Notes: a model not told the origin generated them from the letters alone. A stretch of 64,000 nt of DNA from Desulfobulbus oralis (GCF_002952055.1 NZ_CP021255.1:2488001-2552000); one strand, 5' to 3'. Positions 42,231 through 52,600 are shown, counted from the stretch's first letter. Made by a program: numbers and translations.

Positions 42231-43658
42231 TCAGGGCATCATATCCGGCGCCCAGCCGGGGTCGGGCATGGCATCCGGTGGTGGCCCGGGTGGTTCGTCG
42301 GCCCGCGGGGTGAAGGGTTCAAAGGAGGCGTACTGCCCCAGAAAAGACAGCTTCACCGTGCCGGTGGGGCCATTGCGCTGCTTGCCGATGATGATTTCGG
42401 CAATGCCTCTGTTCTTGTTGGTCTCGGACTTGTTGTACACTTCATCCCGGTAGATGAACAGAATGAGGTCCGCGTCCTGTTCGATGGCGCCGGATTCGCG
42501 CAGGTCGGAGAGCTGGGGCCTGCGGTCGTCCCGGTGTTCCAGGCTGCGGTTGAGCTGGGAGAGCGCCAGCACCGGCACGTCCAGCTCCTTGGCCATGGCC
42601 TTGAGGGAACGGGAAATTTCCGAAATTTCCTGCACCCGGCTTTCGCTGCCGCCCCGGCCCTGCATCAGTTGCAGATAGTCCACCACGATCAGGCCCAGCT
42701 CGTGTTCGGACTTCAGCCGCCTGGACTTGGCCCGCATTTCGAGCGCGGTCAGCCCGGAAGTGTCATCGATATAGATCGGCGCTTCGGAGAGCTGGGCCGT
42801 GGCCCGCTGCAAACGGGGCCAGTCGCTGTCCTGCAGATTGCCGGTGCGCAGACGCTGGGCGTCGACTTTGCCCACCGAGCAGAGCATGCGCATGGCCAGC
42901 GCCTGGGCGGACATTTCCAGACTGAAGACCGCAACCGGCGCCTTTTTCAGCAGGGCCACGTTCTGCACGATGTTCATGGCCAGCGCCGTTTTGCCCATGG
43001 AAGGCCGGGCCGCGAGCACGATCATGTCGGCCGGCTGCAGGCCCGCGGTCATGCGGTCCAGATCGGCATAGCCGGTGGCTGTGCCGGTGATGCCGCCGCC
43101 CAGTTTTGCCCTTTCGCTGATGCGGTCGAAGGCGGCCGGCACAATCTCACCCACGACCTGGAAGGCCTGGTCGCTCTTGGCGTGGGCGATCTCGAAGATC
43201 GTACGCTCGGCGTCGTCGATGAGCGCGTCAATGTCGCCCGGCGCGTCGTAGCAACGGGCAGCCAGCTCCGTACTGGTGCGGATGAGCTGGCGCAGTACGG
43301 ATTTTTGCCGGATCAGACGGGCGTGGTGCGTCAGCGTGCCGGTGAAGGGAATGACATTGGTCAGCGAGGCCAGATAGGCGGTTCCGCCGGCGTTTTCCAG
43401 CTTGTGCTGATCGGTCAGGAACGAGGCGACGCTGATCAGATCCTGGGGTTCGCGCCGTTCGAACAGGCCAAGCATGGCGGCGAAGATGATCCGGTGGGCC
43501 TCACGGTAGAAATCCTCGGCCTTGAGAATTTCCACCACCTGCAGGATAGCGTCGGGCTGGAGCAGGATGGTGCCCAGCACCGCCTGTTCGGCCTCCAGAC
43601 TCTGGGGGGGGAGCATGCGGGGATCGGGGCGGGGAGCCACATCTTCAAAGGCAGGCAT
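42231..43658 (-). CDS. dnaB: Replicative DNA helicase DnaB
   Basis: A 475-residue hexameric helicase. The N-terminal domain starts LPPQSLEAEQAVLGTILLQP. The RecA-like motor has Walker A in ARPSMGKTALAMN, Walker B in LGLIVVDYLQLM and the arginine-finger region DLRESGAIEQDADLILFIYR. The end is proline-rich. It lies just past the rplI terminator; no Shine-Dalgarno is evident before the ATG. Confidence 0.97.
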   Translation of the reverse strand: MPAFEDVAPRPDPRMLPPQSLEAEQAVLGTILLQPDAILQVVEILKAEDFYREAHRIIFAAMLGLFERREPQDLISVASFLTDQHKLENAGGTAYLASLTNVIPFTGTLTHHARLIRQKSVLRQLIRTSTELAARCYDAPGDIDALIDDAERTIFEIAHAKSDQAFQVVGEIVPAAFDRISERAKLGGGITGTATGYADLDRMTAGLQPADMIVLAARPSMGKTALAMNIVQNVALLKKAPVAVFSLEMSAQALAMRMLCSVGKVDAQRLRTGNLQDSDWPRLQRATAQLSEAPIYIDDTSGLTALEMRAKSRRLKSEHELGLIVVDYLQLMQGRGGSESRVQEISEISRSLKAMAKELDVPVLALSQLNRSLEHRDDRRPQLSDLRESGAIEQDADLILFIYRDEVYNKSETNKNRGIAEIIIGKQRNGPTGTVKLSFLGQYASFEPFTPRADEPPGPPPDAMPDPGWAPDMMP

Positions 43659-43687
43659 GATGCATTAGGCTGTTTCGGAGCGGCCTG

Positions 43688-43727
43688 AAAAAAAGATGCC
43701 TTTTCCGGGCAAGAAAAGGCATCTTTT
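43688..43727 (-). terminator. Strong terminator after rplI
   Basis: AAAAGATGCCTTTTC pairs with GAAAAGGCATCTTTT, a 15-bp stem with a 7-base loop and a T-run on the minus-strand side. It closes the rpsF-rpsR-rplI operon before dnaB. Confidence 0.9.
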
Positions 43728-43761
43728 GGCAGGCAATGTGCCGGGCAGCGCCCGGTGGACT

Positions 43762-44229
43762 TCAGTTCTCTTCCGGCGTGGCCGCCTCTTCGGGCACAAC
43801 CTGTACCACAAGCTGGGCCGTGGTCTGGTAGCCGGTTCTGACCTGCACGCGGTATTCTCCCAGCACCTTGATGGGCTCGGCGAGCACGATGACCTTGCGA
43901 TCGAGGCTCAGCCCCGCAGTGCCCAGCGCCTCGGCAATGTCTGCGGTGGTCACAGAGCCGAACAGCCGGTTCTCGTCGCCGGCGCGGCGCGGGATCACCA
44001 CAAGCTGACCGTCCAGTTTTTCGGCCAGAGTTCTGGCCTCGGCCTGCTGGGCGGCCAGACGCGCGGCAATGGCCTGCTTTTCCTGCTCCAGCCGGGCCAG
44101 AGAGGCCTTGGTGACAGGTACGGCCTTGCCGGTCGGGAACAGGTAGTTTCTGGCATAGCCGGGCTTGACTTTGACGATTTCGCCTTCCCGGCCCAGCGTA
44201 TCGATGGTTTCTTTCAGTATGATTTCCAT
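43762..44229 (-). CDS. rplI: Ribosomal protein bL9
   Basis: A 155-residue large-subunit protein. The N-terminal rRNA-binding domain is MEIILKETIDTLGREGEIVK followed by VKPGYARNYLFPTGKA. A central helix rich in Gln, Ala and Glu links it to the C-terminal domain (NRLFGSVTTADIAEAL). GGAGG precedes the ATG. It is the last gene of the rpsF-rpsR-rplI operon. Confidence 0.97.
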   Translation of the reverse strand: MEIILKETIDTLGREGEIVKVKPGYARNYLFPTGKAVPVTKASLARLEQEKQAIAARLAAQQAEARTLAEKLDGQLVVIPRRAGDENRLFGSVTTADIAEALGTAGLSLDRKVIVLAEPIKVLGEYRVQVRTGYQTTAQLVVQVVPEEAATPEEN

Positions 44230-44244
44230 ATCGCCTCCTGCTGC

Positions 44245-44484
44245 TTAGGGCTCGACCGCACCCGTGTAGGGCAGCAGGGCCAGATGACGGGCCCGCTTGA
44301 CCGCCTCGTTCAGTTGGCGCTGGTGCCTGGCGCAGGTGCCGTAGATGCGGCGGGGAATGATCTTGCCCCGCTCGGTCACCAGATTTTTCAGGCTGCGGAT
44401 ATCCTTGTAGTCAATGACCAGTTCCTTGTCGGTGCAAAAACGGCAAACCCGGCGACGGGTAAAAACTTTTCTCGGTGCTGCCAT
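44245..44484 (-). CDS. rpsR: Ribosomal protein bS18
   Basis: A 79-residue small-subunit protein with the S18 core [20 protein letters not shown] and [15 protein letters not shown]. The N-terminal CRFC pair with the later C-x-x-H suggests the zinc-binding form. AAGGAG precedes the ATG. It binds S6, encoded just upstream. Confidence 0.97.
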   Translation of the reverse strand: MAAPRKVFTRRRVCRFCTDKELVIDYKDIRSLKNLVTERGKIIPRRIYGTCARHQRQLNEAVKRARHLALLPYTGAVEP

Positions 44485-44508
44485 GATCGTCTCCTTGTCT
44501 GTTCCGGG

Positions 44509-45006
44509 TTATTCCGCTGCTACGGCTGCCTGGGCGGCATCGTCACCGTCGTCGTCCTGAGTGTCGGCCATCCGCCTGTCAGCGCTGCCCGATTCATCGC
44601 GGCGGCGCCCCCGGCTCTGGGCCTCTTCCTCGGCCTCTGCGGCATCGCGGGCAATGCGGGCGGCACGAGCCTTTTCCAGTCGCTGCCGTTCCGCCTCCAT
44701 GCCGGCCTCGTCGATACTGTCGGCCAGTTTGACGGTGAGATAGCGGAGCACCCCGTCGTCAATGCGGAAAACACGCTCAACCTCCGCCACGGCCTCGGCT
44801 GGCGCGGCGTAGTTGAGATAAAAATAGTAGCCCTGGCTTTCTTTTTTGATCATATAGGCCAGCTTGCGCAGGCCGATGCGCTCCAGCGCAATCACCGCGC
44901 CGCCAAAGGTACCGGTCACAGTGCCGGTGCAGCGTTCAATGACTTCGGTAAAGCCGGCTTCGCCCAGATTCGGGCGCAGAACACAGGTCGTCTCGTAGTG
45001 ACGCAT
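44509..45006 (-). CDS. rpsF: Ribosomal protein bS6, with an extended tail
   Basis: A 165-residue S6. The core starts MRHYETTCVLRPNLGEAGF and includes GLRKLAYMIKKESQGYYFYL. The ATG at 45006 has GGAGG upstream, so the longer open frame is not used. The protein is about 30 residues longer than typical S6. The additional tail from about residue 120 is charged, with an RGRRRDE segment and an acidic end. It is first in the operon, behind a consensus promoter and a leader of about 87 bases. Confidence 0.95.
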   Translation of the reverse strand: MRHYETTCVLRPNLGEAGFTEVIERCTGTVTGTFGGAVIALERIGLRKLAYMIKKESQGYYFYLNYAAPAEAVAEVERVFRIDDGVLRYLTVKLADSIDEAGMEAERQRLEKARAARIARDAAEAEEEAQSRGRRRDESGSADRRMADTQDDDGDDAAQAAVAAE

Positions 45007-45054
45007 CGTTCCTCCTCGTGGACTTTGGCCCCAGGCTTTGGGAGCAAGAAGGTT

Positions 45055-45079
45055 GGCTCGCTGCCGGCTCGCTGCCGGC
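45055..45079 (-). promoter_or_regulatory. Tandem repeat and hairpin in the rpsF leader
   Basis: Two perfect copies of GGCTCGCTGCC plus GGC. On the transcript this reads GCCGGCAGCGAGCCGGC, a 6-bp hairpin. It lies in the untranslated leader where many bacteria carry an S6:S18-binding autoregulatory RNA; that role is inference. Confidence 0.4.
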
Positions 45080-45099
45080 AAATGAAATATGAGAGGAAG

Positions 45100-45129
45100 A
45101 TTCTATTCTTTTTGCAAAGCCCGTGTCAA
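45100..45129 (-). promoter_or_regulatory. Sigma-70 promoter of the rpsF operon
   Basis: On the minus strand a perfect TTGACA, 18 bases, TAGAAT (five of six). Transcription should start near 45093. Confidence 0.8.
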
Positions 45130-45148
45130 GCAAAAATCAGGCTGCCCC

Positions 45149-45550
45149 TCAACTGCCTCCTGCCTGCCCCCGCTTTTCGGCAGCCTTGATCTCGGCCCAC
45201 TGCCGCTGCAGTTCCTCTTCGGTTCTGGCGGTGGCATGGCCAAAGACATGCGGGTGTCTCCTGACCATCTTGGCGTGCAGCTCCGCGCAGACCTCCTGCC
45301 AGGTGAAGGCATTCTGCTGTTCATAGAGGCGCACGATAAAGGCCAGCGTGAAGAGCAAATCACCGCTTTCTTCCCGAACCGCGGCCGGGTCGCCCGATTC
45401 AATGGCAGCGACCAGTTCCTGGCATTCATCCAGCAGGTATCTGCTCATGCTTCGGGCCGTCTGCCGCTGGTCCCAGGGGCAGCCGCCCTCGCCCCGGAGC
45501 CGGTCGATCAGCGCCATCAGGGCGCTGAGGCTTTCCGTATCCCCTTGCAT
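45149..45550 (-). CDS. mazG: MazG-type nucleotide pyrophosphohydrolase, short form
   Basis: A 133-residue single-domain MazG enzyme that hydrolyses nucleoside triphosphates to monophosphates. It has RLRGEGGCPWDQRQT near residue 18, the E-x-x-E pair in LLDECQELVAAIESGD and the E-x-x-D pair in VREESGDLLFTL. E. coli MazG is about twice as long with two domains. The ATG at 45550 is preferred; two in-frame GTG codons at 45559 and 45556 are alternatives, since the gene almost overlaps the preceding stop. Confidence 0.88.
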   Translation of the reverse strand: MQGDTESLSALMALIDRLRGEGGCPWDQRQTARSMSRYLLDECQELVAAIESGDPAAVREESGDLLFTLAFIVRLYEQQNAFTWQEVCAELHAKMVRRHPHVFGHATARTEEELQRQWAEIKAAEKRGQAGGS

Positions 45551-45552
45551 GC

Positions 45553-46794
45553 TCACCACCCCACCCAGGAAGCCGGCGCGCTCCTGTAGGGCACCAGCTC
45601 GAAGCTGCGTTTGTACGGGTCTATGCGAATGTGGTAGTAGCGATCCTGGGGAATGTAGATATAGGGAATTTCCTCTTCCTGCCGTGACAGGAAACGGGAG
45701 AGGATCATGCGGTTCACGGCCCTGTGGCCCACGATCATGATGTTTTCGTCATAGTTGCCCAGATAAAAAACCTTTTTCAGGCCCCGCACGACCCGCTCGG
45801 CCATGGTGGCATAGCCCTCGCCGCCGGGATACACGTAGCGGTACTTGTCGGCGGCACGTCCCCTCGCCACTTCCGGCATTTTCTGGCGCGCCTCCTCATA
45901 GGTCAGCCCTTCGCAGACCCCGGCATGGATCTCGTTGAGCTCGGGCAGGGCGATGATGGAACAGGGCTCCTGCCGGGCAGCGATGGGCCGGGCGGTTTGC
46001 AGGGTACGGCGGTGGTTGCTGGTAAAGATGATGGGAATCCGCACGGTGGCAAAGTGCTCGGCCAGGGCTTCGGCCTGTTCTTCGCCCCTGGGTGTCAGGC
46101 TGGAGTCGCCGCCGATGCGGTTTTCGGTATTGTACACGGTCTCGCCATGGCGCACCAGAAAGAGGTTGCGCACCACCCGGGTGGTGATGATGTCGCGGAT
46201 ACGGTCGTAATAGGGCAAAACCTCGCTGATCTGCTCCTGCAGGATGCACGAATCAAAGGAATCGACCAGAATACGGTTGGGTTCGTCGGACAGCGGTTCG
46301 TAGATCTGCTCGTAGTAGGCAATACGCTGGCCAAAGTTTTCGAGCGCCTTCTCCCGGGGCAGATCCTGAAACTCGGGCAGCGCGGCCTTGCGTTCCAGAT
46401 TGGCGGCCAGGGCCTCTTCGTCGGCGTTCAGGCATTCGACAAAGCACAGGGGAACAGGGGCAAAGGCGGCCATGATGCCGGCCCGGCGCTCCCTGGTGAT
46501 ATTCGTGGCATCGAGGATGGCCACCTGGCCCTCGCCGGCCAGAAAGGCCTGGGCCGCCTCGATGTTTTGGCGTGCGATCTCTTCCCGCATCTGCAGGCCG
46601 AAACTGTTGGCCGGCGAGAAAAAATCGGCCGTGCTGCAGCTCGCCCCGGATGCCATCTGACGGCGCAGCTTGCCGTTGTTGAACACCTGCACCCTGACCC
46701 CATCCTGCTCCAGGGTGCGGCCCAGTTTACGGGCCATGGTGGATTTTCCGCGGGCCGGCAGACCCACCATGGCGATCACCAGTTTTGCCTTCAT
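45553..46794 (-). CDS. Bifunctional 6-phosphofructo-2-kinase/fructose-2,6-bisphosphatase-like
   Basis: A 413-residue two-domain protein. The N-terminal kinase has Walker A GLPARGKST, FNNGKLRRQ, DFFSPAN and ILDATNITRERR, the pattern of eukaryotic PFK-2. The C-terminal histidine phosphatase has LVRHGETVYNTENRIGGDSS, the second RxxxTxxTA (SNHRRTLQTA), ELNEIHAGVCEGLTYEE and a late GHRAVNR His. In animals it makes and removes fructose 2,6-bisphosphate; a regulatory role in glycolysis or gluconeogenesis here is inferred. Its ATG overlaps the aroB stop. Confidence 0.88.
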   Translation of the reverse strand: MKAKLVIAMVGLPARGKSTMARKLGRTLEQDGVRVQVFNNGKLRRQMASGASCSTADFFSPANSFGLQMREEIARQNIEAAQAFLAGEGQVAILDATNITRERRAGIMAAFAPVPLCFVECLNADEEALAANLERKAALPEFQDLPREKALENFGQRIAYYEQIYEPLSDEPNRILVDSFDSCILQEQISEVLPYYDRIRDIITTRVVRNLFLVRHGETVYNTENRIGGDSSLTPRGEEQAEALAEHFATVRIPIIFTSNHRRTLQTARPIAARQEPCSIIALPELNEIHAGVCEGLTYEEARQKMPEVARGRAADKYRYVYPGGEGYATMAERVVRGLKKVFYLGNYDENIMIVGHRAVNRMILSRFLSRQEEEIPYIYIPQDRYYHIRIDPYKRSFELVPYRSAPASWVGW

Positions 46795-47927
46795 GTTGCC
46801 TCCTGCGTACGGGAGCGCATGCGCTGAGATGGCCCATCGGGATGCCGCCGGAGGCCCAGAATCTGCAGAAACGCCCTGGCATCGACCTGATCCGTCACCG
46901 TCACCTTGCCCAGTGCGCTCGGCATCACCCAGAAAAGCCGCTGGCCGGCCATTTTTTTATCTGCCTGCACAAAAGCGGCAATGCGTTCCGCCGCAATCGT
47001 TTTGGGGATGGCCGTGGGCAGGCCGTAGGCGCTCAGCAGGCCGGCGATTTCCTCGCGGAGCGCCGGCTGGGCAAAGCCCGTGCGGACTGCCAGGTCGGCA
47101 ACCGCCACCATGCCGATGGCCACGGCAAAGCCGTGCAGCAGGGTAAAGCCCGAGGCCGCCTCCACCGCATGACCAATGGTGTGGCCGAAGTTGAGTACCC
47201 GCCGGAGGCCGCTTTCCCGCTCGTCCGCCGCCACGACCCCTGCCTTCAGCGTGCAACAGAGCCTGATCACATGCCTCAGGCAGCCTGCGTCCAGCGCCAG
47301 GATCTGTTCGCGCCGCTCTGCCAGGTAGTGAAAAAAACCGGCATCCAGGCTGACGCCGTACTTGATGACTTCCCCCAGACCGGCCAGCAGCTCATCGTGG
47401 GGCAGGGTCTGCAGCAGCTCCGTGTCGATCAGCACCAGGCGGGGCTGGTAAAAGGCGCCCAGGATGTTCTTGCCCAGGGCGATATCCACCCCGGTCTTGC
47501 CGCCCACCGAACTGTCCACCTGGGCCAGCAGTGAGGTTGGCACCTGCACAAAGGGGATGCCGCGCATGTAGATGGCGGCCAGAAAACCGGCCATATCGCC
47601 GCTCACGCCACCGCCCAGGGCCAGGATGGCGTGGCTGCGGTCAAAGCCTTTCTGGAGCATATGGCCGGCCAGCGCTTCTATGGTCGCAAGGCGCTTGCCG
47701 GCCTCGCCCGCCGGAAAGGTGAAGAGCTCGCCGGAGAGCCCGGCCGCCTGCAAGGCGGCCAGCACTTTCCCGCCGTAGAGGGCTGCCACCTGATCGTCGC
47801 TGATGACAGCATAGCGCAGGGACTGGAGCCGGGCGCGCAGGTAGGCCCCCAGCCTGGGCAGAATGCCGCTGCCAATATGAATGGGATAGGCCCTCTCCTG
47901 AAGGCCCACGGTAAGCGTCTCTTCCAT
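46791..47927 (-). CDS. aroB: 3-Dehydroquinate synthase
   Basis: A 378-residue NAD- and metal-dependent enzyme of the shikimate pathway, converting DAHP to 3-dehydroquinate. Motifs are GGGVSGDMAGFLAAIYMRGI, the PTSLLAQVDSSVGGKTGVD block, GLGEVIKYG and the metal-binding NFGHTIGHA...HG. The ATG at 47927 has GGAGG four bases upstream, so the longer frame is rejected. A basic tail follows the core. It forms an operon with the PFK-2-like gene and mazG. Confidence 0.96.
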   Translation of the reverse strand: MEETLTVGLQERAYPIHIGSGILPRLGAYLRARLQSLRYAVISDDQVAALYGGKVLAALQAAGLSGELFTFPAGEAGKRLATIEALAGHMLQKGFDRSHAILALGGGVSGDMAGFLAAIYMRGIPFVQVPTSLLAQVDSSVGGKTGVDIALGKNILGAFYQPRLVLIDTELLQTLPHDELLAGLGEVIKYGVSLDAGFFHYLAERREQILALDAGCLRHVIRLCCTLKAGVVAADERESGLRRVLNFGHTIGHAVEAASGFTLLHGFAVAIGMVAVADLAVRTGFAQPALREEIAGLLSAYGLPTAIPKTIAAERIAAFVQADKKMAGQRLFWVMPSALGKVTVTDQVDARAFLQILGLRRHPDGPSQRMRSRTQEAT

Positions 47928-48024
47928 AGCTCCTCCCAATGCCTGCCGGATCAGGCCCTGGAGCCCAAACCGGCGCGCTGTTCCGCACGATGCGCAGGTC
48001 ACGTCATCCGGTCTGGAAAGTACA

Positions 48025-48064
48025 CAAAAAAAAGGGATTCCGCCAGATGGCGGAATCCCTTTTG
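48025..48064 (-). terminator. Strong terminator after sat
   Basis: AAAAGGGATTCCGCC, loop AGAT, GGCGGAATCCCTTTT, a 15-bp stem with eight T on the minus-strand side. Confidence 0.92.
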
Positions 48065-48082
48065 TTCTCGGGACAGGAACAC

Positions 48083-49363
48083 TTACTGCATCTTGTCGCC
48101 GGAAGCGGCATGCTGCATCTTGATCTCGACCTTCTCGGTCAGGCCTTCATAGTACTTGCGCAGAATGACCAGAACTTCGTCGCGGCCAAAGTGATCCGGC
48201 ACTTCCAGACCTTCGGAGAGCATCTTGCGCAGCTTGGTGCCCGACAGGATGACCCGATCTTCCTTGGTATGCGGGCAGGTGCGCATGGAGGCCATGCCGT
48301 CGCATTTCTTGCAGTAGAAGGTCCAGTCGATCTTCAGCGGCTCGCAGAGCAGATCCTGACCCGGCTTGCCGGTTTTCGGAATGCGATCGAAGATTTCCTG
48401 CGCCTCGAACAGGCCGTAGAAGTCGCCGACTCCGGCATGGTCACGACCGATGATCATCTTGTTGACGCCGTAGTTCTGACGGAAGGTGGCGTGGAGCAGG
48501 GCCTCGCGCGGGCCGGCATAGCGCATGTCCAGAGGATAGCCGGCGCTGTACACGTTTTCCTTGACAAAATAGTGATCGATCAGGGTTTCAATGGCCTGGA
48601 TGCGCACTTTGGCCGGGATGTCGCCTTTTTTCAGGTTGCCGATCAGGGAGTGAATCAGCACGCCGTCGCAGACCTCCACCGCAATCTTGGCCAGGAACTC
48701 GTGGGAACGGTGCATCGGGTTGCGGAGCTGCAGGGCGGCGACATTGGCCCAGCCGCGCTCGTCGAACATCTTGCGGGTCTCGGCAGGCCGCAGATACACG
48801 CCCGGATACTCTTTCGGGTACTCGCCTTCGGACAAAACCTTGACCGGGCCGGCCAGATTGACGTCCTTCTGGGCCATGACCATCTTGACGCCAGGATGAT
48901 CTTCCAGGGCAACCTTCCAGAACTTGTCGTCAGCGGAATCTTCACCATGACCCTTGAAGACCTGCTCGCATTCCCATTTCTTGTCGGCCTCGGTCATTTC
49001 ATACTTCTCTTCGACCTTCATGGTGGCGTAGGTCTCGCCTTCGCGAACCAGGGCGATCTCGTCGCCGACCTTGATGGCATCGGCGTCGGCTTTGGAGACA
49101 TCCAGTGTAATGGGCACCGGCCAGAAGGTTCCGTCGTCCATCTGGAATTTTTCGCAAACGCCCTTCCAGTCGGCCTTGCCCATGAAGCCGGTCAGCGGGG
49201 AAAAACCGCCGATGCCCATCATGATCAGGTCGCCCTTGGCGCGCGGGCTGATCTCCACCTGCTTCAGACCCTTGGCCTTCTTCAGTTCGGCCTCGCGGGC
49301 GCTGCCCTCAAGCAATGCGCAAACCAGACCCTTTCCCCCGTGTGGTGCAACCAACTTGCTCAT
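48083..49363 (-). CDS. sat: Sulfate adenylyltransferase (ATP sulfurylase)
   Basis: A 426-residue enzyme that activates sulfate to APS, the first step of dissimilatory sulfate reduction. The active-site H-x-x-H block is [12 protein letters not shown], and the second block is [15 protein letters not shown] zinc site is likely in [16 protein letters not shown]. The length and the zinc cysteines fit the homo-oligomeric prokaryotic form of sulfate reducers. It has its own promoter and terminator, so it is monocistronic; aprAB and dsrAB are not in the window. Confidence 0.96.
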   Translation of the reverse strand: MSKLVAPHGGKGLVCALLEGSAREAELKKAKGLKQVEISPRAKGDLIMMGIGGFSPLTGFMGKADWKGVCEKFQMDDGTFWPVPITLDVSKADADAIKVGDEIALVREGETYATMKVEEKYEMTEADKKWECEQVFKGHGEDSADDKFWKVALEDHPGVKMVMAQKDVNLAGPVKVLSEGEYPKEYPGVYLRPAETRKMFDERGWANVAALQLRNPMHRSHEFLAKIAVEVCDGVLIHSLIGNLKKGDIPAKVRIQAIETLIDHYFVKENVYSAGYPLDMRYAGPREALLHATFRQNYGVNKMIIGRDHAGVGDFYGLFEAQEIFDRIPKTGKPGQDLLCEPLKIDWTFYCKKCDGMASMRTCPHTKEDRVILSGTKLRKMLSEGLEVPDHFGRDEVLVILRKYYEGLTEKVEIKMQHAASGDKMQ

Positions 49364-49452
49364 GTGATGTCCTCTCTAGTGGTGAGTTTGTGAGAGCCGC
49401 CTCCAGTGGCCCCAAAGGCAGCCGATAAACACAAATCGCATAATGGGGGGAG

Positions 49453-49481
49453 AGGCTAGTCTGAGCCGGAAATAAAGTCAA
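49453..49481 (-). promoter_or_regulatory. Probable sigma-70 promoter of sat
   Basis: On the minus strand TTGACT, 17 bases, TAGCCT, about 90 bases before the sat ATG and just after the pilY1 terminator. Confidence 0.5.
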
Positions 49482-49485
49482 GCAG

Positions 49486-49529
49486 AAAAACCAATGGCAT
49501 GCATCAGTCTTTCTGATGCATGCCATTGG
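49486..49529 (-). terminator. Terminator after pilY1
   Basis: A perfect 17-bp stem, CCAATGGCATGCATCAG with CTGATGCATGCCATTGG, loop TCTTT, and TTTTT on the minus-strand side. Confidence 0.88.
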
Positions 49530-49602
49530 TCAGCTTGCGCTGCGGGCAAAAAGGCGGCTTCGACAGAGCTGTGCCCCTGGCGGGTCGCTGCTCAGGACAC
49601 CG

Positions 49603-52600
49603 CTAGTCCATATTGTCTTCCTCCCAGGAAATACGCCCGGAGCGTACTCCCTCCGTAGTCTTTGCCTTGACGGCCTCGATGCTGCCGGTTGAAAGTTGGG
49701 TGTTGACTGTAACCGTGTTGTTACCGCCATCCTTGCCGGCAGAGATCGATATGCCTCCTGCGCTACCCGAGCCCAGCAGTACAAAGGTTTTCGCCAAATA
49801 ACGCACCACCCCGTGTACATTAACAGTCTTGGCACCCAATGTGAGTGTTTTCGGGTTGGCGGTGCCGGTACGGTAATCCAGACCGTACAGTGCGCTCTGG
49901 CCCAGACCTTTGCAGGGGTCACTACTTGGCTGAAAGACTGTGGAGAAGAGCACGCCGCCGGCCAGCGCCGAGCGGGTCAGATTTCTGGTACTTGGCGCCC
50001 CGGCTGCATGGCTGATCAGGCCTGGAATTTTGCGTTTCCATCCCGCCGCCTTGTTCACCGCTTCACCCAGCAGCTCGTTAAAGGTAGTCAGTGTGCCGGA
50101 TGAACCCACGACTGTCGAAGTCAGTGCACCGTCGCTGTAGACATCGACCCCGGAAACATCCAGCAGATCGGCATCCAGTACCGGCAGCGCAGCGCCAGTG
50201 CTAGCCGCGTTGGCTTTGTCTTCCGCCGTGGCCAGCGGGTCCTTGATGCCATAGAGATAATGCTCGTCTGCCGTCAGCTTGTCCAGCATATTCCAGTAAC
50301 GGCCTGTGCCGAAGTAGATCCACTTGTGGCGCTTCTTGTCGATGCCGGCCAAAGGCTGAGCAGATACGGGCAGGTTCGTTTTCAGGAAAGTGTTCAGCGT
50401 CCAGCCCGACATGTCGGCCCTGTTGTTGAAGTCCAGCTTCAGCAGTGCGCCGCTGTCCGCGCTGTTGTTGGTTGCATTCTTTTTGCTGGCGTCAGAGGCC
50501 ACCACACCTATATAGGCTGCATCGCTCTTGAAATCGAGCTGCCAGTCCACGACCGAGGGATTGCCGACAAAGCTGTTGGCAATCCGGGTATCGCAAGCCA
50601 GTACCTTGAAGTCGGCTCCGTTCCTGATGGGCTGCACCGAACAGCCGTTGGGCACTGTCGAAGGCGTCACTCCGGTCTGCGTGCGGAGCTGACTCAAATC
50701 AAACAGATACACATGGGCATTCTGGCTGCTGGTATAGTCAATTCCGGTCGGCCCACTGCCCAGAAGCAGATACCAATCGTTGCAGGCCGAGCCGTTGCAG
50801 GTGGTGGCGCTGCCCCGATCCTGGAAAGCTACCGCTGCCGGATACATCGTGGTAAAGGTGGCGTCGGGCAGAGGGATCTCGCCCAGCAGGACCGGTGGCT
50901 TTTCCGGATTGGTCACGTCAAAGACTACATAGGCCGAATGGGTATAGTACGAGGGCGAAAAGCCGGTCAGCTCCATGCTGCCTCCGCCCCGCCCCATGCC
51001 CACGACCAGCAGCGTGCCCCAGCCATTAGGGTGATCCGTATCTTCGGAGAAAATCCGGGCGTCAAAGATACGCGGCTGGCCATCCACATACGAAACATGG
51101 GTAGTGTTGGCACCGTACTCAGGGGCTTTCAACCACTGCAGGTGCGGCAGCAGATTGCCCGGCGCATAGGCCCAGAGCTCGGCACCCAGCGGGTGCTCGA
51201 CCGCTGCCGTGCCGTCAGGCGTAGTGCCGCTGACCGAATACTTCATCAACGTCTGTTCCTTATCAGTGCCTGCCTCAAGGGTCTCGGTCGTATAGAAACC
51301 ACCGTTGAAGGCATGCAGCAGGCCGTCGTTCGCCCCTGCATAGACCACCGTACGCCGGTCCAGGTAACGGGTGCGGAAGGCGCGGTATGTCCTGTCACCG
51401 TAAATGATGTCAATATTTTCCCGCGGCGTACCGACAACCGCCGGTGAGGAGTGCATAACGTCGCCCAATCTCAGGATGTGGCTGGGGCTGGTACCGTCCG
51501 CCGCAGCTGGTATGGTTCTGGTTCTGGTGCCACTGATCTCCTCGCCGCGCACATAGTTGATAACGTCTTTGGCTTCCTGCAGATCAGCCACATCGAAGAA
51601 CTTGAGCGCGTCTGAGGCGCTAGTCAGCAGTCCGGTTTCAAAAGGCAGGTACTCGCCGCTGTCCACCTTGCCGTTCCTGTTGCTGTCCACCCAGGTCATG
51701 ATGTAACGGCCCGTTTTGGCGGTGGTATTCCATGTGCGGTTGGTGGTCACGGTCACGCCATCCAGGTAGAGCTGTTTCTCGGCGTTCCAGATGTAGCTGA
51801 CATTCTCAGAATTGATGGGTATGGATTCATAGCTGGCAGCCTGCACCACATCGCCTGCCGCCAACCAGGCCAGTTTCGGCGTGACCGTAAACGTCTTGCT
51901 GCCCGAATTGGCCAGCGTCAGTGGCGTGTTGCTGGTCCCCGTCCTTCCTTGGCTCAGGTTGGTCACACTCCAGGAATCAATGTTTGTACCTGCCGTCCCC
52001 TGCATATTGTAGGAAGAAAAGCGCGCCATCGTGCATCCGGTCAGTTCTGAACCAGGTTCCGAGCTCACAACAATGTCGCTTTGGGATGTAAAGTTGTCCA
52101 AGGTGAGATCAATGCCTGAGATAGCGCCGCTGCCACTGCCAGCCAGGCATTCCACCTGCCAGGATTTGAACACACTGCCATTTGGGCCCACCCGCCGCTT
52201 GGTTTCCAAGGTGATGGTGGTCGGAGCAATGGTGCCAGCAGCAGTGATGTTACCATCTGCATCGTAGGTGGGTGCCACCTTCCAGTTGACCAGCCAGTCG
52301 CCCGCAGGTTCTAGGGTAATCGTCGCGCTCGCGCCACTGGTAAAAGCCAGGCTTGAGCTGGTGGTGCCCCGGCCCGCACCGGCTGCCGTGGTCACATACC
52401 ACTCCGAGGCTGTGACCCCGGCCGGGCCTTTGCTCACGTCGTCGATGGTGATATTGGCCACGCCGGTTTCTGGGTTGTAATCCGTCACCGTGGCGCTCAA
52501 GCTGTAGGGTTCCAGGGTCAGTGTCCCTTCGTTGGCGTCATAGGTGATGTTACCTTCCATGGAGTTCGGCACCATCAGCACCTGACCGGTGCTGGCGTCA

